From NCBI GenBank assembly GCA_022842845.1, contig JALHOT010000001.1:121842-185841 (forward strand): 64,000 bases of DNA. The letters run 5' to 3'. The position numbers and the translations under genes were made by a program. The notes beneath the pieces are model-generated. The model worked only from the letters and a program-made list of their open reading frames with translations. It was not told where the DNA came from and ran no database searches. Origin of the DNA: Cyclobacteriaceae bacterium. Its GTDB lineage: Bacteria; Bacteroidota; Bacteroidia; Cytophagales; Cyclobacteriaceae. This document shows positions 62,240 through 64,000 of the stretch, piece by piece; the stretch's first letter is position 1, and every line of letters starts with the position of its first letter.

Positions 62240-64000
62240 ATGGTGAAAAAAGTTTTAAGCCTTTTACTCTATACAGTATTCTCTACAGCCTCGTGGGCAC
62301 AAAGTAAAACACAGTGGGTCGACAGCCTCTTTCAGCAAATGACTGTGGAAGAAAAGATCGGGCAACTTTTCATGCTGGAAGCAGACCTGCGCAAGGCCGA
62401 AGAACCTGATCAACTCGTGCATGCCATCAGGAACCATCACCTGGGAGGACTCATTGTTACAGCAGGTTCAGCACAGCAAGCCAAAAAATTCACAAAGCAA
62501 TTTCAGCAGGCCAGTACAATTCCTTTACTCGTGGGCCTCGATGCCGAGTGGGGTGCCGGCAAAACACTCGACAGTGCTTTCAGCTTTCCCAAACCACTCT
62601 TATTGAGCGCTGCTGACGACAGTACTTTTACATTGACCATAGCAGCCCTGGCACGACAGCTCAAATCACTGGGCATTAACATGAACATGGCGCCCAATGC
62701 CTTGCTGGCTAAAGCAAAAGCGGGCGATACCTTGTACTACGCCTGGGGCAATGATCCAACCTGGGTAAGTCACAGACTTTCCCTCTACATCAACACCTTG
62801 CGCAAAGCACAAGTCATTACCTGTCTGCCCAACTTCCCTTCGCAATGGCAGGCACAAACCAAAGCTTCCGCTACTGATCCACAAAGTGTTGTCTACAAAC
62901 ATTTATTAACAGAGGCGCAAGCTGTGTTACCCGGCTCGCAGACAGTGCCTTTGATGCTGGAGCGCAAGGCCATGATTCAAAAAATGAAATTCGTGCCTTC
63001 GGCCATCAGCAACCTGCTCACAAATACTCAACTGGAGAAATCTTTTGAGTACAAAGGACTGCTCATGGCCAATGTACCCGACATCAGACTTTCGAAAGGC
63101 AAAATTCGCTGGGGCGAACCCGAGCTCTTCGCTTTTCAATCGGGTAATGATGTGTTGATCAATGCCAAAAACATCGGATCGGCTACACGTAAAATCAAGA
63201 AGCTGGTGAAAAAGGAAAAAGTATACCAGCAGCAGCTCGACAACAGCGTGAAGAAAATTTTGCAAGCCAAATACGAAGCAGGTTTGCATCAGCCCAATAG
63301 CACCCTTCCCCTGGCTGATGACGAAGCCATGCTCATGGCCACACAAGTAAAGCGTGCTGCCTTTACACTCCTGCACAACAAAGAAGACCTGCTGCCCATT
63401 CGCATTTTAGATAATCAAAAGATTGCATCCATATCCATAGGCCTCAGTGCAGACAATGCTTTTAACCGTTATCTATCGAGGTACACACAAGTAGACGAAT
63501 TCTGCGCCACCCTACCGCAAGACAGTTTGGTGTTTCAACAACTCTCCACCTATAACATCGTCATCGCAGGTATTTTTCCTTTTGCCGCTACCTGGCAGGC
63601 ACAAGCCTTAACTGCTTTGCGCAAGCTTCCTGCCAGCACCCAGGTAATACTCGTGCACTTCGGTAATCCTGAAGCAATTCCTGCCGCTGAAAATTTCTAT
63701 GCGACCCTGGCGGCTTATGAAGGTGATGATGCCATGCAGGCCATCGCAGCTGAAAAAATATTTGGTGCGCTGCCTATACAAGGGTACTTCCCCATCAGCA
63801 CCCATCACTATACGGCAGGGCAGCGCATGGTGCGCAGCAGTCTGGGGCGACTGGGCTATGGTGCACCCGCAGAAGCCGGCATGGATGAAGTGAGCCTTAG
63901 CAAAATCAGAGACATTGCCTATGAGGCCATTGATGCAGGCGCCACACCGGGTTGCCGCATACTGGTAGCACGCAAAGGCAAAATTATTTACGACCGCTCT
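62240..64000 (+). CDS. GH3-like domain fused to a beta-lactamase-family serine hydrolase, 3' truncated
   Basis: 587 residues are in the window and the frame is open at the end. A signal peptide (MVKKVLSLLLYTVFSTASWA) is followed by a GH3 N-terminal domain (about 23-350: MTVEEKIGQLFMLE, HLGGLIVTAGSAQQAKKF, LLVGLDAEWGAGKTLD), a GH3 C-like domain (365-535) and from about 546 the start of a class C beta-lactamase-like domain (AGMDEVSLSKIRDIAYEAID). The fusion is known in Bacteroidota and linked to wall sugars. Here the active-site motifs are lost: TCLPNFPS (194-201) instead of KHFPGHG, and Asn278 in LLMANVPDI where the nucleophilic Asp should be. Confidence 0.88.
   Translation, partial: MVKKVLSLLLYTVFSTASWAQSKTQWVDSLFQQMTVEEKIGQLFMLEADLRKAEEPDQLVHAIRNHHLGGLIVTAGSAQQAKKFTKQFQQASTIPLLVGLDAEWGAGKTLDSAFSFPKPLLLSAADDSTFTLTIAALARQLKSLGINMNMAPNALLAKAKAGDTLYYAWGNDPTWVSHRLSLYINTLRKAQVITCLPNFPSQWQAQTKASATDPQSVVYKHLLTEAQAVLPGSQTVPLMLERKAMIQKMKFVPSAISNLLTNTQLEKSFEYKGLLMANVPDIRLSKGKIRWGEPELFAFQSGNDVLINAKNIGSATRKIKKLVKKEKVYQQQLDNSVKKILQAKYEAGLHQPNSTLPLADDEAMLMATQVKRAAFTLLHNKEDLLPIRILDNQKIASISIGLSADNAFNRYLSRYTQVDEFCATLPQDSLVFQQLSTYNIVIAGIFPFAATWQAQALTALRKLPASTQVILVHFGNPEAIPAAENFYATLAAYEGDDAMQAIAAEKIFGALPIQGYFPISTHHYTAGQRMVRSSLGRLGYGAPAEAGMDEVSLSKIRDIAYEAIDAGATPGCRILVARKGKIIYDRS

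Overview
The window reads as chromosomal DNA of a member of the Bacteroidota, most likely of the Cytophagales type. The signs are a long ribosomal-protein operon with zinc-free S14, S4 and L36, promoters of the TTTG/TAnnTTTG type, almost no Shine-Dalgarno sequences, a Bacteroidota-type LptD, an MlaD protein next to an amidase, a DAHP synthase fused to chorismate mutase, and tandem rhomboids beside mutL. I see no tRNA, rRNA, insertion sequence, prophage or CRISPR array. Coding density is high. The longest stretches without a confident gene are 48793-49071 (holds a possible thioredoxin-fold remnant), 25487-25734 (nothing recognised) and 46620-46850 (promoters and leader of rplC).

1-11.2 kb: end of a DUF2064 glycosyltransferase, folB, a DivIVA-domain coiled coil and a WD40 protein; a phosphopantetheinyl transferase with two small envelope genes; a SirB1-like protein; an acyl-CoA carboxyltransferase; then an envelope group (MlaD, N-acetylmuramoyl-L-alanine amidase, divergent LptD). 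11.2-18.7 kb: lysS, proline dehydrogenase, and the shikimate genes aroF-CM, aroB and aroA with a YtxH-like gene between them, then a BtuF-like binding protein without a signal peptide. 18.8-25.5 kb: a PAS histidine kinase with a rare perfect Shine-Dalgarno, three YfiR (DUF4154) paralogues, an M42 aminopeptidase, a propionyl-CoA-type carboxyltransferase and an exopolyphosphatase. 25.7-31.9 kb: a DUF4139 protein, an Ldh-family dehydrogenase, a small outer-membrane protein, DivIC/FtsB, enolase and carA.

32.0-46.7 kb: one long minus-strand ribosomal operon from rplC to rplQ, including secY, map, infA, rpmJ, rpsD and rpoA. rpsJ is not at its head. Between rpsN and rpsH a good promoter overlaps an intrinsic terminator, which suggests that the operon is cut into two transcription units at that point.

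46.8-64 kb: a FecCD-type permease and its ATPase; a minus-strand set consisting of a beta-lactamase-like lipoprotein, a DUF1611/DgcN-like protein, a tricorn-like S41 protease and an Ala-Glu-epimerase/DgcA-like enzyme, which together look like D-amino-acid or muropeptide metabolism; then rlmN followed by a curious 7-nt-periodic repeat, two rhomboids, mutL, and the start of a GH3-serine hydrolase fusion whose GH3 part appears to have lost its catalytic residues.
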